Shown: in pieces, positions 1-8,380 of the stretch | Layout of the letters: every line of letters starts with the position of its first letter | Numbering within the stretch: position 1 is the stretch's first letter | From: CAUZWH01 sp965224275 | GTDB lineage: Bacteria; Pseudomonadota; Alphaproteobacteria; SHVV01 | NCBI GenBank assembly: GCA_965224275.1 | Contig: CBDCYR010000005.1 | Coordinates: 744,001-808,000 of the forward strand | Direction: 5' to 3' | DNA length: 64,000 nt | Notes under the pieces: generated by a model | Seen by the model: only the letters and a program-made list of their open reading frames with translations | The model's database searches: none | What the model was told of the DNA's origin: nothing | Program-made: the position numbers and the translations under genes

Positions 1-82
1 TTCAGGTCACTGAGCCGACGCTATCAACCGAAGATATCGCGCTGCCCGCGCAACCAACGAGCGGCGTCGAGCACGTCGAACA

Positions 83-235
83 TCAGCGAGATCCGACGGC
101 GACGACGTCGTGGTGGGATACTGCCACCTTAGCGGCAAAGACGTACTGGTAGTCGGGCTCGTTGAAGGGTGCGTCGCCGTGGATGACGAGCACCAGAACG
201 GGACATTCGCCTTTTTCTTCGCTTGCGAACGCCCT
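83..235 (-). pseudogene. Possible alpha/beta-hydrolase gene fragment
   Basis: Read on the minus strand, this stretch encodes CPVLVLVIHGDAPFN and then a PDYQYVFAA segment before a TGA stop. The hydrophobic strand followed by HGD resembles the N-terminal strand and oxyanion region of alpha/beta hydrolases. No start codon and no catalytic nucleophile region follow, so only a fragment remains. The rest of 1-460 shows no convincing gene; the longest plus-strand frame there (110-430) has no recognisable motif. The family assignment is a judgement by eye. Confidence 0.35.
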
Positions 236-460
236 CATTCGCAGGCGATAGGGATCCGCCCTGCACCCACGAGTCCTCTTCAGCGTCGGATAGGGCCGTT
301 TGGGATTTTGCTTTCACCAGCCATCCTCCCGCAACGCAACCTCGTCACCGAGTCTACGCCCATGGAGAAATCAATATCCGCACCCGGCAGCCAATTGCAG
401 ACATGGTACCTATCGCTGGGCGCCCTCTAACCGCCGTAATCCCTTCTTGACAGCGCGGTT

Positions 461-796
461 TCAGCTATCGCTTTCCAGCGCGTCCTGTTGCGTTGCAAGT
501 ACCTTAATTATCGAGTTGAACCCGGATATCTCAAACACCTCTTCTACGACTCTGTTGAGGCCGCACACCCGTAGATCGCCCCCGATCCCATCTAACTGCT
601 TGGACACGGCGAGCAAGACCCTAAGGCCGGCGCTGCTTATGTATGCCAGGTCGCTCAGATCGATCAGTACTCTGGTTGTACCCTTCTCTATCAGAGAGGA
701 CAGTTGCTCGTGCGCATCGGGGGAGGTTTGTGTATCCAGCCTGCCTTCGATGCTAACAATCTGAACGTCACGCTCGGACTTGACCGATAATTCCAT
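461..796 (-). CDS. STAS-domain anti-sigma factor antagonist (SpoIIAA/RsbV-like)
   Basis: A 111-residue single-domain STAS protein. In partner switching such proteins bind an HATPase anti-sigma kinase when unphosphorylated and so release a sigma factor; a conserved Ser is the phosphosite. Here the segment LAYISSAGLRVLL (about residues 49-61) matches the phospho-Ser loop and following helix, with Ser54 or Ser55 as the likely site. Length and the N-terminal strand pattern (VQIVSIEGRLDT) are normal. Transcription follows the SpoIIE phosphatase gene 1510-3588 in the same direction, so the two probably formed one signalling unit. That unit is now separated by a repeat element and by a decayed HATPase domain. 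The start ATG at 796 lies only 15 bp from the repeat at 812. Confidence 0.9.
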   Translation of the reverse strand: MELSVKSERDVQIVSIEGRLDTQTSPDAHEQLSSLIEKGTTRVLIDLSDLAYISSAGLRVLLAVSKQLDGIGGDLRVCGLNRVVEEVFEISGFNSIIKVLATQQDALESDS

Positions 797-811
797 TCGT
801 TTGCTCCAAAT

Positions 812-1108
812 CTAGTGGATGAAATCCAACATATGGTACCCATACGACGGCTTGCCGAGTTCGCCGGTTAGGCGCGCGAAGCGTGGCGATGCCCCAAGGG
901 ATGGTTGGGCATCGGAAGCTTCGTGTAACGCGGCCGGCGAGCTCGGCGAGCCGACCTGTGGGTCGCCTATCCCGGCCCCTGGGTGCGTCGAAACCCCTCG
1001 ACGATGCCCAACGGTCCCTTGGGGGCATCGACCTGCGGGCTTCCTCCTGCCGAGCTACCGGGATACGCGATCGTATGGGTAGGTCCATCGTTGGATTCCA
1101 TCCACTAG
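812..1108. repeat. CTAG-bounded inverted-repeat element, copy A (297 bp)
   Basis: This copy starts CTAGTGGATGAAATCCAACA and ends TTGGATTCCATCCACTAG. It shares its outer arm (CTAGTGGATG, then AATCCAACATATGGTACCCA) and its GC-rich interior with copies B (12684-12964) and C (16828-17097), but lies in the opposite orientation. The interior has hairpins such as GATGCCCC...TTGGGCATC. The right arm has decayed relative to B and C. There is no plausible coding frame. It separates the SpoIIE/HATPase gene from the STAS gene. It looks like a non-autonomous MITE-type element; the mobilising enzyme is unknown. Confidence 0.85.
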
Positions 1109-1136
1109 TGTTGGCTCCGCGTGCCCCTTGGTTCTC

Positions 1137-1165
1137 GCTCATAATTCGGGCGAGTGATTCGGTCG
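1137..1165 (-). mobile_element. Remnant of the IS5-family element (transposase 5' end)
   Basis: The 23 bases from 1137 to 1159 are identical to bases within the start region of the IS5-type transposase at 4575-4597, and the next bases still match after a one-base deletion. The copy therefore corresponds to the first few codons of the transposase on the minus strand. Nothing else of the element is present. This is residue from an older insertion or a rearrangement at this site. Confidence 0.6.
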
Positions 1166-1528
1166 GCACGTTGCGATCATGATCCGGCGCCGGTTTCGTC
1201 ACGCGCACCAAGCTAGCGTGACCAGCGTTAGGACATTCTTATCTATCCGGCGCTGGTAGGAAACATCGTCAACCAGATTCCGGATCCAGGTGAATTCCCA
1301 GGCCACCGAGTTCGCGCTCCAGCGAGAGACGCCCTGGTATCTGGCGCCACCTGCGCTCAGTGGATTGAACGGGATACCGTCGTCTTCAAAGATCGCGGTC
1401 AGTCGATTCGCCGCGCACGTAGATACCACGCTTATCTGGCCGTGTTCTGGTCCGAGTCACGATACGCAAAGGAGACGATGTTGTTCAGAAGTTCGTCAAA
1501 GGCGCCGGATCATGATCGCAACGTGCCG
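1164..1528. repeat. Exact 28-bp inverted repeat flanking the decayed HATPase tail
   Basis: Bases 1164-1191 and 1501-1528 are exact reverse complements (28 bp; core GATCATGATCCGGCGCC). The right-hand copy lies within the coding frame of the SpoIIE gene and contributes its premature TGA. The left-hand copy lies just beyond the last recognisable HATPase residues. The pair suggests a local inversion or template-switch duplication that damaged the gene. Confidence 0.8.
1199..1509 (-). pseudogene. Decayed HATPase (RsbW-like anti-sigma kinase) domain, 3' tail of the SpoIIE gene
   Basis: After the TGA ending the 1510-3588 frame, the same frame continues with GAFDELLNNIVSFAYRD, the N-box of RsbW-type HATPases, and then hits TAA. 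A second frame carries EDDGIPFNPLS (G1 box). A third carries LERELGGLGIHL (G2 box). The second frame resumes with RNLVDDVSYQRRIDKNVLTL, the end of the domain. One ATP-binding domain is thus spread over three frames with two stops. An intact ancestor had PAS-PAS-PAS-SpoIIE-HATPase in one chain. The kinase/anti-sigma function should be lost. Confidence 0.85.
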
Positions 1529-3588
1529 AAGCCGAGAACCAAGATGGCGTGCTCATCGGCGAAAACGTCGAATGCGCCATTAAGTCGCGCAATTTCAGAC
1601 AGGTTGTTCTTAAGCGTGATTTGCAACGCGGCGGAGTCCGATGCTTTGGGTCTGCCGTGATACTGAAACGCGAGAACCGTAACGTCGTCGGTTTGCTCGA
1701 CACCAGCCTCGAATGTTTTGACCGCCGCGACCGTGTCCAGTACCGCCTTTTTCGCGGTGACTTCATCCATCGCTGCCAACGATCCCGTCAGGCGCTCTTC
1801 CGAGAAAAAGTCAGCCTTGGCGTCCATGGCTTCGGTAACGCCGTCGGTATAGAGAAACAACGTGTCGGCAGGAGACAGTTCTATTCGATCCTCTTCATAA
1901 ACCATTCCTTCGATCGCCGCGACGACCGGGCCGTGCCGGTGGTCGAGGCGTTTTAACGCCTCATCTTTGCGCAAAACAAAGGGTGGGATATGTCCCGCGT
2001 TCGTGAAAAGAACCTCTCCCGTTTTGATGTCTATCATTGCGATGAACAGCGTAACGAACATGCTTTCATTGTTATTGCTGCTCAACTCATCGTTGACATG
2101 AGTGAGGATACTCGCGGTCGAAGGGTCGTCCGCTGCTCGCGATTTGATCAGCGTCTTGGCGACCGCCATGAACAAAGCAGAGGGAACGCCCTTGCCAGAA
2201 ACGTCGCCAATGCAGACGCAGAATCTATTTTCGCCGACGAAGAAAAAGTCATAGAAGTCGCCGCCGACTTCGCGCGCGGGCTCTAGCGAGGCGTATACCG
2301 AAAACTCCCTACGATCCGGGAAGGCCGGGAAGGTGAGTGGGATCATGCTCATCTGAATCTCTCGCCCGACGTTCAGTTCGGTCTCCATCCTCTTGTTTTG
2401 TTCCTTGATGAGCGCGTGAGCCTTTTCGAGTGCGGCTTCGGCGGTTTTGAGCTCGGTGATATCGGTGTGGATGCTGACATTGCCGCTGCTTGGCAGCTTG
2501 CGATCACGGATCTGCAACCACCGCCCGTCGGCCATTTTAATTTCGTGCATGACATCGGTTTCACGACCGAAACTTGCCCGGCGCTGCCAAAATCCCTCGT
2601 CATGCTCGAGGACGATGCCGCGTTTGAGATCGAGCCCGTCGAGGAATTCGTAACTCGCGCCGGGGACAGCTTCGGTTTCAGAGTAGTTCCAGAACTCCCT
2701 GAACTTGGGGTTGCAAAGGACAAGCCTGCCGTCTCCGTCGTACCAAACGAAACCTTCGGCGATATGCTCGATCGCGTCTGCCAGTCGTCGACGGGCTTCG
2801 GTGGCATCGTCTTGCGCCTGGCTAAGCTTCTGCTCGACCTGTTTGCGTTCGGTGATATCACTCTCGACCGACCCGATCGCAACAACTATCCCGGATCGAT
2901 CACGGATCGGAAACTTACTCATCAGGGTGGTGTGCAGTAATCCGTCAACGAAGGGTTCTTCGAATTCCTGGGTAATCTGTTCGCCAGTTTCGAGGATCCT
3001 TCGATCGATCGATGCAACAGCGTCGGCGACGTCTTTCGGATAGAGATCGTCCGCGGTCAGTCCCTCGATCGTCACGCCTTCTTCTGCGAACCACTCGCGG
3101 AAAACGGGGTTAACGTGGGTGTAGCGGCCAGCACGGTCTTTGAGCGTCATGGCGACGGGAATCTGCTCAACCACTGCCCTGAAGAGTTGCTCGCTCGCGC
3201 GCAATAATCGCTGCGCAGTTTTTTGCTCGGTGATGTCACGCGCCACCGCAACGCCGCCGTCAAAGGCGGTCGGCGCGACGTGGATTTCGATGATCTTGCC
3301 GCTCGGGAGATGCGCCTCGTAGCGGAGGTTTTCGCGATTTCGAAATAGAGTGCGCGTTCGCTCAAGCGTTTCATCGAGATCGACGCCACCAAGATCGCCG
3401 CGTTCGATCTGATAGCGGAGCATGTCGCCCATGAACTTCCCGATCTCAACGAGTCCTTCGGGATACTCGAACATCTCGACGTAACTTTTGTTGACCAACA
3501 AGACGTTGAGATCTTTGTCCAGCATCAACATGCCACCGGGCATGTGATCGAGGACGACGCCGAGTTCTACTTCTGGATTTTTCGGCAT
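1510..3588 (-). CDS. Multi-PAS SpoIIE/PP2C-type serine phosphatase, C-terminally truncated
   Basis: A 692-residue signalling protein. Three PAS-like sensor modules occupy roughly residues 1-120, 125-260 and 265-385; the first is short (LGVVLDHMPGGMLMLDKDLN) and the others carry ITEQK or ITELK linkers. A short coiled coil follows. A SpoIIE/PP2C phosphatase domain covers about 400-635, with metal-binding motifs GGDFYDFF, CIGDVSGKG and LYTDGVTEA. The expected role is to dephosphorylate a STAS antagonist such as the product of 461-796 in response to a PAS-sensed signal. The chain ends abruptly after the first HATPase residues (LKNNLSEIARLNGAFDVFADE) with a stray LVLGFGTLRS tail. The phosphatase may still work, but the fused kinase does not. 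No DNA-binding or membrane segment is visible. Confidence 0.9.
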   Translation of the reverse strand: MPKNPEVELGVVLDHMPGGMLMLDKDLNVLLVNKSYVEMFEYPEGLVEIGKFMGDMLRYQIERGDLGGVDLDETLERTRTLFRNRENLRYEAHLPSGKIIEIHVAPTAFDGGVAVARDITEQKTAQRLLRASEQLFRAVVEQIPVAMTLKDRAGRYTHVNPVFREWFAEEGVTIEGLTADDLYPKDVADAVASIDRRILETGEQITQEFEEPFVDGLLHTTLMSKFPIRDRSGIVVAIGSVESDITERKQVEQKLSQAQDDATEARRRLADAIEHIAEGFVWYDGDGRLVLCNPKFREFWNYSETEAVPGASYEFLDGLDLKRGIVLEHDEGFWQRRASFGRETDVMHEIKMADGRWLQIRDRKLPSSGNVSIHTDITELKTAEAALEKAHALIKEQNKRMETELNVGREIQMSMIPLTFPAFPDRREFSVYASLEPAREVGGDFYDFFFVGENRFCVCIGDVSGKGVPSALFMAVAKTLIKSRAADDPSTASILTHVNDELSSNNNESMFVTLFIAMIDIKTGEVLFTNAGHIPPFVLRKDEALKRLDHRHGPVVAAIEGMVYEEDRIELSPADTLFLYTDGVTEAMDAKADFFSEERLTGSLAAMDEVTAKKAVLDTVAAVKTFEAGVEQTDDVTVLAFQYHGRPKASDSAALQITLKNNLSEIARLNGAFDVFADEHAILVLGFGTLRS

Positions 3589-3757
3589 GGGGCCACGAAC
3601 AACCTTGTTGGATTTAGCATTCAGCTTCCCGCTACCTAGCCAAACAGCCGCAGCACACCACTTAACAGCGTTGGCGCAAAGAGAAAGCGCGGTCCTCAGG
3701 TGTTCCTCTGGAAATCTCGTTATTAGTCGGTAGTACCAGCGTACCGGCGCGTGCTTA

Positions 3758-4689
3758 GAGTCCGACTCGAAACTCTATGTTTGATAACAGTACCTTGCGA
3801 GCCGCCTTGTGAGGAGTCGGATGTTGGCGACAAGAATCCATGCCTGTGCGGAGGCGATTGATTTCTCCCAATCCTTGGCCAGTCGACGGCATCGGTTGAG
3901 CCAGGCGAAGGTCCTCTCGACGACCCATCGTCTGGGCAGGAGCTCGAAGCCCTGGGCGGTGTCTGAGCGCTTGATGATCTCGAGCTTCCAGCGGCCGATG
4001 ACCTCAAGGGCGCCCTCGAGTTTCGGTCCCGCGTAGGCGGCGTCGGCGAAGAGGTGACGCAGCCGGGGGAAGCGATGACGGATCGATTTGAGGACCTCGG
4101 GCGCGCCGTCGCGGTCCTGGATATCGGCTGCGTGCACGATCAGGCCGACCAGCAGGCCGAGTGTATCGGTGACGATGTGACGCTTGCGGCCCTTGATCTT
4201 CTTGCCCGCGTCATAGCCCCGAACACCACCGCTTTCCGTGGTTTTCACGCTCTGGCTGTCGATCACCCCGGCGCTCGGGCCGGCCTCGCGTCCTTCCAGC
4301 TCCCGGGCCGCCATGACCAGGTGATGGTTGATGCTCTCCAGCAGGCCGTTGGAGCGCCAGTCGTAGAAATAGCGCTGGACCGTGGAAGGCGGAGGGAAGT
4401 CGTTCGGCAACATCGCCCACTGGCAGCCCGTCGAGGCCATGTACATGACCGCATCCATGACATGGCGCAGGTCCGTCGTCCTCGGCCGGCCGATCTTCTT
4501 GCGCGGCGGCATGAGCGGCACGATCAACGCCCACTCTCGATCCGTCAGGTCGCTTGCGTAGCGCCCGCCACGGCGCTCATAATTCGGGCGAGTGATTTCG
4601 GTCCACATGTTGTGCCTCCTCGTTTGCTTTGACACAACCGAGTAAGCCACAACCGACTGAAATCACTCAACTAGTTTCGGGTTGGCCTC
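3758..4689 (-). mobile_element. IS5-family insertion sequence, complete copy 1 (932 bp)
   Basis: Terminal inverted repeats begin GAGTCCGACTCGAAACT at 3758 and, on the other strand, GAGGCCAACCCGAAACT from 4689; 14 of 17 bases match. Both ends are flanked by TTA (3755-3757 and 4690-4692), a 3-bp TNA-type target duplication known for the IS1031 group of IS5. One transposase gene fills the element. The right-hand TTA is also the stop codon of purH, so the insertion left purH intact. A near-identical copy begins at 63262. Confidence 0.92.
3775..4608 (-). CDS. IS5-family transposase (DDE)
   Basis: A 277-residue transposase starting at ATG 4608 (MWTEITRPNYERRG), which has a strong GAGGAGG ribosome binding site 6 bases upstream; a longer in-frame extension exists but lacks such a site. 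An N-terminal helical DNA-binding region (DLTDREWALIVPLMPP) is followed by the DDE nuclease: first Asp in GVIDSQSVKTTE, second in HLFADAAYAG, and Glu in RRWVVERTFAWLNRCRR. All catalytic residues are present, so the element could be active. It differs from copy 2 by at least one substitution (LIVPL against LIAPL). Confidence 0.95.
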   Translation of the reverse strand: MWTEITRPNYERRGGRYASDLTDREWALIVPLMPPRKKIGRPRTTDLRHVMDAVMYMASTGCQWAMLPNDFPPPSTVQRYFYDWRSNGLLESINHHLVMAARELEGREAGPSAGVIDSQSVKTTESGGVRGYDAGKKIKGRKRHIVTDTLGLLVGLIVHAADIQDRDGAPEVLKSIRHRFPRLRHLFADAAYAGPKLEGALEVIGRWKLEIIKRSDTAQGFELLPRRWVVERTFAWLNRCRRLAKDWEKSIASAQAWILVANIRLLTRRLARYCYQT

Positions 4690-6327
4690 TTAGTGCCGGA
4701 AGTGACGCGTGCCGCCGGTCACCACCATCGCCAATCCCTGCTCGTCTGCGGCCGCGATCACCTCGTCGTCGCGGATTGATCCGCCCGGCTGAATCACCGC
4801 CGTCGACCCGGCGTCAACAGTCACCAGCAGGCCATCAGCGAACGGGAAGAACGCATCAGATGCGGCCACCGATCCGACTGTTGCCGGTTGGGCAGCACCG
4901 GTCTCTTGCGCTGCGTCGCGGGCCTTGCTGGCGGCAATGCGCGCGGCGTCGACCCGGCTCATCTGACCTGCGCCAATGCCGACCGTGGCGCCGTCTTTGG
5001 CGTAAACGATGGTGTTGGACTTAACGTGCTTGGCCACCGTAAACGCGAACAGCAGATCGCGCAGTTCGGCCTCGGTGGGCTGGCGTTTGGTCACGGTCCT
5101 AAGCTCGCTCTCGGTAACGAGATGATCGCGGCTTTGCACGAGATAGCCGCCCGCCACCGATTTAAGCGTCAGCCCGGAGGCGCCGGGATCGGGCATCGAT
5201 CCCGCCACCAGCACCCGCAAGTTCTTCTTGGTTGCCAGGATTTCGATCGCGGCCGGTGAAATCTCCGGCGCAATAACCACCTCGGTAAAGACTTTGACGA
5301 TCTCGGCTGCGGTTTCCTCGTCAAGCAGGCGATTGACCGCAACGATGCCGCCAAAAGCGCTCACGGGATCGCACGCCAGGGCCTTTGCATAGGCAGCGCC
5401 GAGCGAATTGCCGACCGCTGTGCCACAGGGGTTGGCATGCTTGATGATGGCAACCGCGGGCTCGGCGAACTCGGCCGCCAGCTCGAACGCCGCATCGGTA
5501 TCGTTGAGATTGTTGTAGCTGAGCGCTTTGCCTTGCCGTTGCTCAGCCGTCGCGATCCCGGCTCGCGCGGCGCCCCGATTTACGTAGAAGGCGGCGCTCT
5601 GGTGGGGGTTCTCGCCGTAGCGCAATGTCTCGCGGCGGTCTGCCGCCACCACCAGTCGTTCGGGGTAGGCATCGCCGGCTTGATCGGCAAACCAATTGCT
5701 GATCGCCGCATCGTAGCCTGCGGTATGGCTGTAGGCCTTGGCCGCGAGGCGGCGGCGAAACGCGCCACTGGTTGCGCCGGTCTCGCTGATTTCGTCGATC
5801 AAGCTGCCATAATCGGCGGGGTCCACCACCACCGTCACGAAGGCGTGGTTCTTGGCCGCGGAGCGGATCATCGCTGGGCCGCCGATATCAATGTTCTCGA
5901 TGCAGGTTGCGAAATCCGCGCCGCCGGCGACGGTTTCTTCGAACGGGTAGAGATTAACCACCACCAGGTCGATCGGCGTAATACCGTGCGCATCCATGGC
6001 CTGGCGATGCGTGTCTTGGTCGCGCAAAGCCAGGATGCCGCCATGCACGACCGGGTGAAGCGTCTTGACGCGTCCGTCCATCATTTCCGGAAAGCCGGTA
6101 TGGGCGGACACCTCGGTAACCGCAAGACCCGCATCACGCAGCGCCCGAGCCGACCCGCCGGTCGACAGGATCTCAACGCCGCGCGTACTCAAAACCCGTC
6201 CCAGATCAATCAGCCCGGTCTTATCGGAAACCGAAAGCAGGGCGCGCTCGATGGCCACGGCGGGGGCGTCGGCGGGGCCAGGAGCTTGTGACACAGTGCC
6301 CCTATCGATCGACTCGGCTGTACTCAT
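4690..6327 (-). CDS. purH: Bifunctional AICAR transformylase / IMP cyclohydrolase
   Basis: PurH performs the last two steps of purine synthesis: formylation of AICAR with 10-formyl-THF, then cyclisation to IMP. The N-terminal cyclohydrolase domain has LLSVSDKTGL and STGGSARALRDAG, and the transformylase domain has the characteristic IIKHANPCGTAVG and TVAKHVKSNTIVY. I place the start at ATG 6327 because GGAGGG lies about 10 bases upstream; an ATG nine bases earlier (6336) is too close to that site. Length (545 residues) is normal. The stop codon is provided by the TTA target duplicated by the IS5 element. It is the last gene of the minus-strand block that begins with rsmB. Confidence 0.97.
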   Translation of the reverse strand: MSTAESIDRGTVSQAPGPADAPAVAIERALLSVSDKTGLIDLGRVLSTRGVEILSTGGSARALRDAGLAVTEVSAHTGFPEMMDGRVKTLHPVVHGGILALRDQDTHRQAMDAHGITPIDLVVVNLYPFEETVAGGADFATCIENIDIGGPAMIRSAAKNHAFVTVVVDPADYGSLIDEISETGATSGAFRRRLAAKAYSHTAGYDAAISNWFADQAGDAYPERLVVAADRRETLRYGENPHQSAAFYVNRGAARAGIATAEQRQGKALSYNNLNDTDAAFELAAEFAEPAVAIIKHANPCGTAVGNSLGAAYAKALACDPVSAFGGIVAVNRLLDEETAAEIVKVFTEVVIAPEISPAAIEILATKKNLRVLVAGSMPDPGASGLTLKSVAGGYLVQSRDHLVTESELRTVTKRQPTEAELRDLLFAFTVAKHVKSNTIVYAKDGATVGIGAGQMSRVDAARIAASKARDAAQETGAAQPATVGSVAASDAFFPFADGLLVTVDAGSTAVIQPGGSIRDDEVIAAADEQGLAMVVTGGTRHFRH

Positions 6328-6353
6328 GGATGACATTCCCTCCGTCTTTCATA

Positions 6354-8351
6354 TCATTTTCTTAGTTGGGCGCCGCTTGCATGATCATCGGAATCTGCAG
6401 CCGGGGATTCGTAGTCCGGCACGATCTGGTGCAACAACCGGTCCGCTTCGCCGGTGTTGCCGGCCTGCGCCGCCTCCAGCAATCGCGCAACCTGTGACAG
6501 CAATAATTCACCCTCGATAACCCGCGGCGCGGCCAGCAGGATGCCGTCCATCGACGTCGGGTCCGGTTGCTCGCTGCCGTGAAACAGTTCCTCAATTAAT
6601 TTTTCGCCGGGCCGCAAGCCGATATATTTGATTTTCACGTCGACCTCCGGTTCGAGGCCGCCTAGGCGAATCATTTGCTGGGCGAGATCGCTGATCCGTA
6701 CGGGTTCGCCCATGTCGAGCACGAAGATCTTGCCGCGATAAGTATCGGCGGACGCCCCCGCCGACGCCTGCAGCACCAGCTCCACGGCCTCGCGGGTGGT
6801 CATGAAATAGCGGGTCGCGTCGCGATGGGTCACCGTCAGCGGTCCGCCGCGCGCCAACTGACGCTCGAACATCGGAACCACCGATCCGGTCGAGCCCAAC
6901 ACATTGCCGAAGCGGACGATGGCGAAGTTCGTGGTTTTGTCCGTCATGCCCATGGTTTGGCTGATGGTCTCGGCAACGCGTTTGGTCGCTCCCATCACAC
7001 TGCTCGGCTTGACCGCTTTATCGGTCGAAATAAGCACCATCGAATCAACTCCGGTGCTGGCGCATAGTTCGGCGACGACGAGCGTGCCACCAACATTGGT
7101 GGCGATGGTTTCGCAGGAATTCGCCTCCGATAGCGGCACGTGTTTGTAGGCGGCCGCGTGGAATACCAGGTGCGGTCGGTGGTCGGCAAAAACCGCGGCC
7201 AGGCGTTGGCGGTCGCGTACGTCGGCGAGTACCGCACCGCGCGCCAGATCCGGGTAATCCTCCTCGAGTTCAAGGTCGATGCGGTAGAGGTTGTATTCAC
7301 TGTTGTCGACCAGCGTGATCTCCGCCGGTGCCGAGGCCGCGATCTGGCGGCACAGTTCGCCACCGATCGTACCGCCGGCGCCGGTCACCAGCACCCGGCG
7401 TCCGTTTACAAACGCAGCAACGGCGTCGCGATCGAGCACCTGTTGGCTACGGCCCAGCAGATCCTCGATATCGACCGGCCGCGGCCTGATGCGACCATCA
7501 CCGGCGCCCTCGACGATGCCTTCGACGACGCCACCGGCCGAAGCTTGTGCGCCGTCGCCATCGTGTTGAAAATCGGTGATGCGCGGCAGCCGCGCCAGCG
7601 TCATCCCATTGCGCTCGGCCGCGTCCAGCAGGTCCCGCACTTCGCTTCCCCTGATGCGGTCCGACGCAATGATCAGGCGTTGCGGCCGGCGGTAGCGATG
7701 GGCGAGGCGTTCGACCACGGCGGTGATATCGTCGAGCGTGCCGAGCACGCGAACGCCTCGGATGTCTCGCCCGACGCGTCCAGCGCTGCGATCGACCAAA
7801 CCGACGATACGGTAGGGCGATCGGCGCGACCGTTTGGTTTCGCGGATAAAGGTGTCGGCGGCATCGCTAATACCCGCGATCAAGACCGGGATTTGCGCCG
7901 GATCGTGCCGTTCGAACACCGAGGTGAGGTCACCATCTTTGAGCACGCGATAGAGGAAGCGAGGTCCCGCCAGCAACACAACCAACAGCACCCAATTGAT
8001 GACCAGAACGCTGCGGGGCAGGGCATCCAACCGGTTCATCACGAACAAGATCGGTAGAAAAACCAGAGTCGCGATGCTCACGGCTTTGAGGATCGCCACG
8101 ATGTCGTTGAACGAGGCGTAATACCAGATGCCGCGATAGAGGCCGAAGGCCCAGAACGACACCGCGGCGACGCAGGTGAAAACCACCGTGCCCTGCCACA
8201 GGAAGCCAAATTCCTGCGGCGCGCCATAAGTCAGATAGCGCAGCCACACCGAAACCTCGAACGCAACCGCCGCCAGAATGACATCGTTGAGAGCGACCAG
8301 AAGCGCCCGGCTCGACGTGGGGTATTTTGGGTTGCGTGACGGTGCGGTCAT
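6354..8351 (-). CDS. CapD/WbpM-like membrane nucleoside-diphosphate-sugar 4,6-dehydratase
   Basis: A polysaccharide-biosynthesis dehydratase/epimerase that makes modified UDP-sugars for surface glycans. The first ~150 residues contain four hydrophobic segments (from ALLVALNDVILAAVAFEVSV), followed by a CoA-binding-like Rossmann domain. A catalytic SDR domain then starts at VLVTGAGGTIGGELCRQI. STDKAVKPSSVMGATKR shows the Ser-Met-Lys catalytic variant seen in WbpM and PglF instead of Ser-Tyr-Lys. I place the start at ATG 8351 (MTAPSRNPKYP), giving 665 residues. The frame stays open upstream to 8753, but that part overlaps the preceding glycosyltransferase and has no family resemblance. It lies 29 bp after the WecA-like gene, probably in the same operon. 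Confidence 0.93.
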   Translation of the reverse strand: MTAPSRNPKYPTSSRALLVALNDVILAAVAFEVSVWLRYLTYGAPQEFGFLWQGTVVFTCVAAVSFWAFGLYRGIWYYASFNDIVAILKAVSIATLVFLPILFVMNRLDALPRSVLVINWVLLVVLLAGPRFLYRVLKDGDLTSVFERHDPAQIPVLIAGISDAADTFIRETKRSRRSPYRIVGLVDRSAGRVGRDIRGVRVLGTLDDITAVVERLAHRYRRPQRLIIASDRIRGSEVRDLLDAAERNGMTLARLPRITDFQHDGDGAQASAGGVVEGIVEGAGDGRIRPRPVDIEDLLGRSQQVLDRDAVAAFVNGRRVLVTGAGGTIGGELCRQIAASAPAEITLVDNSEYNLYRIDLELEEDYPDLARGAVLADVRDRQRLAAVFADHRPHLVFHAAAYKHVPLSEANSCETIATNVGGTLVVAELCASTGVDSMVLISTDKAVKPSSVMGATKRVAETISQTMGMTDKTTNFAIVRFGNVLGSTGSVVPMFERQLARGGPLTVTHRDATRYFMTTREAVELVLQASAGASADTYRGKIFVLDMGEPVRISDLAQQMIRLGGLEPEVDVKIKYIGLRPGEKLIEELFHGSEQPDPTSMDGILLAAPRVIEGELLLSQVARLLEAAQAGNTGEADRLLHQIVPDYESPAADSDDHASGAQLRK

Positions 8352-8380
8352 TCCGCGCAAGGGTGGGCCGTCATGCGGCT

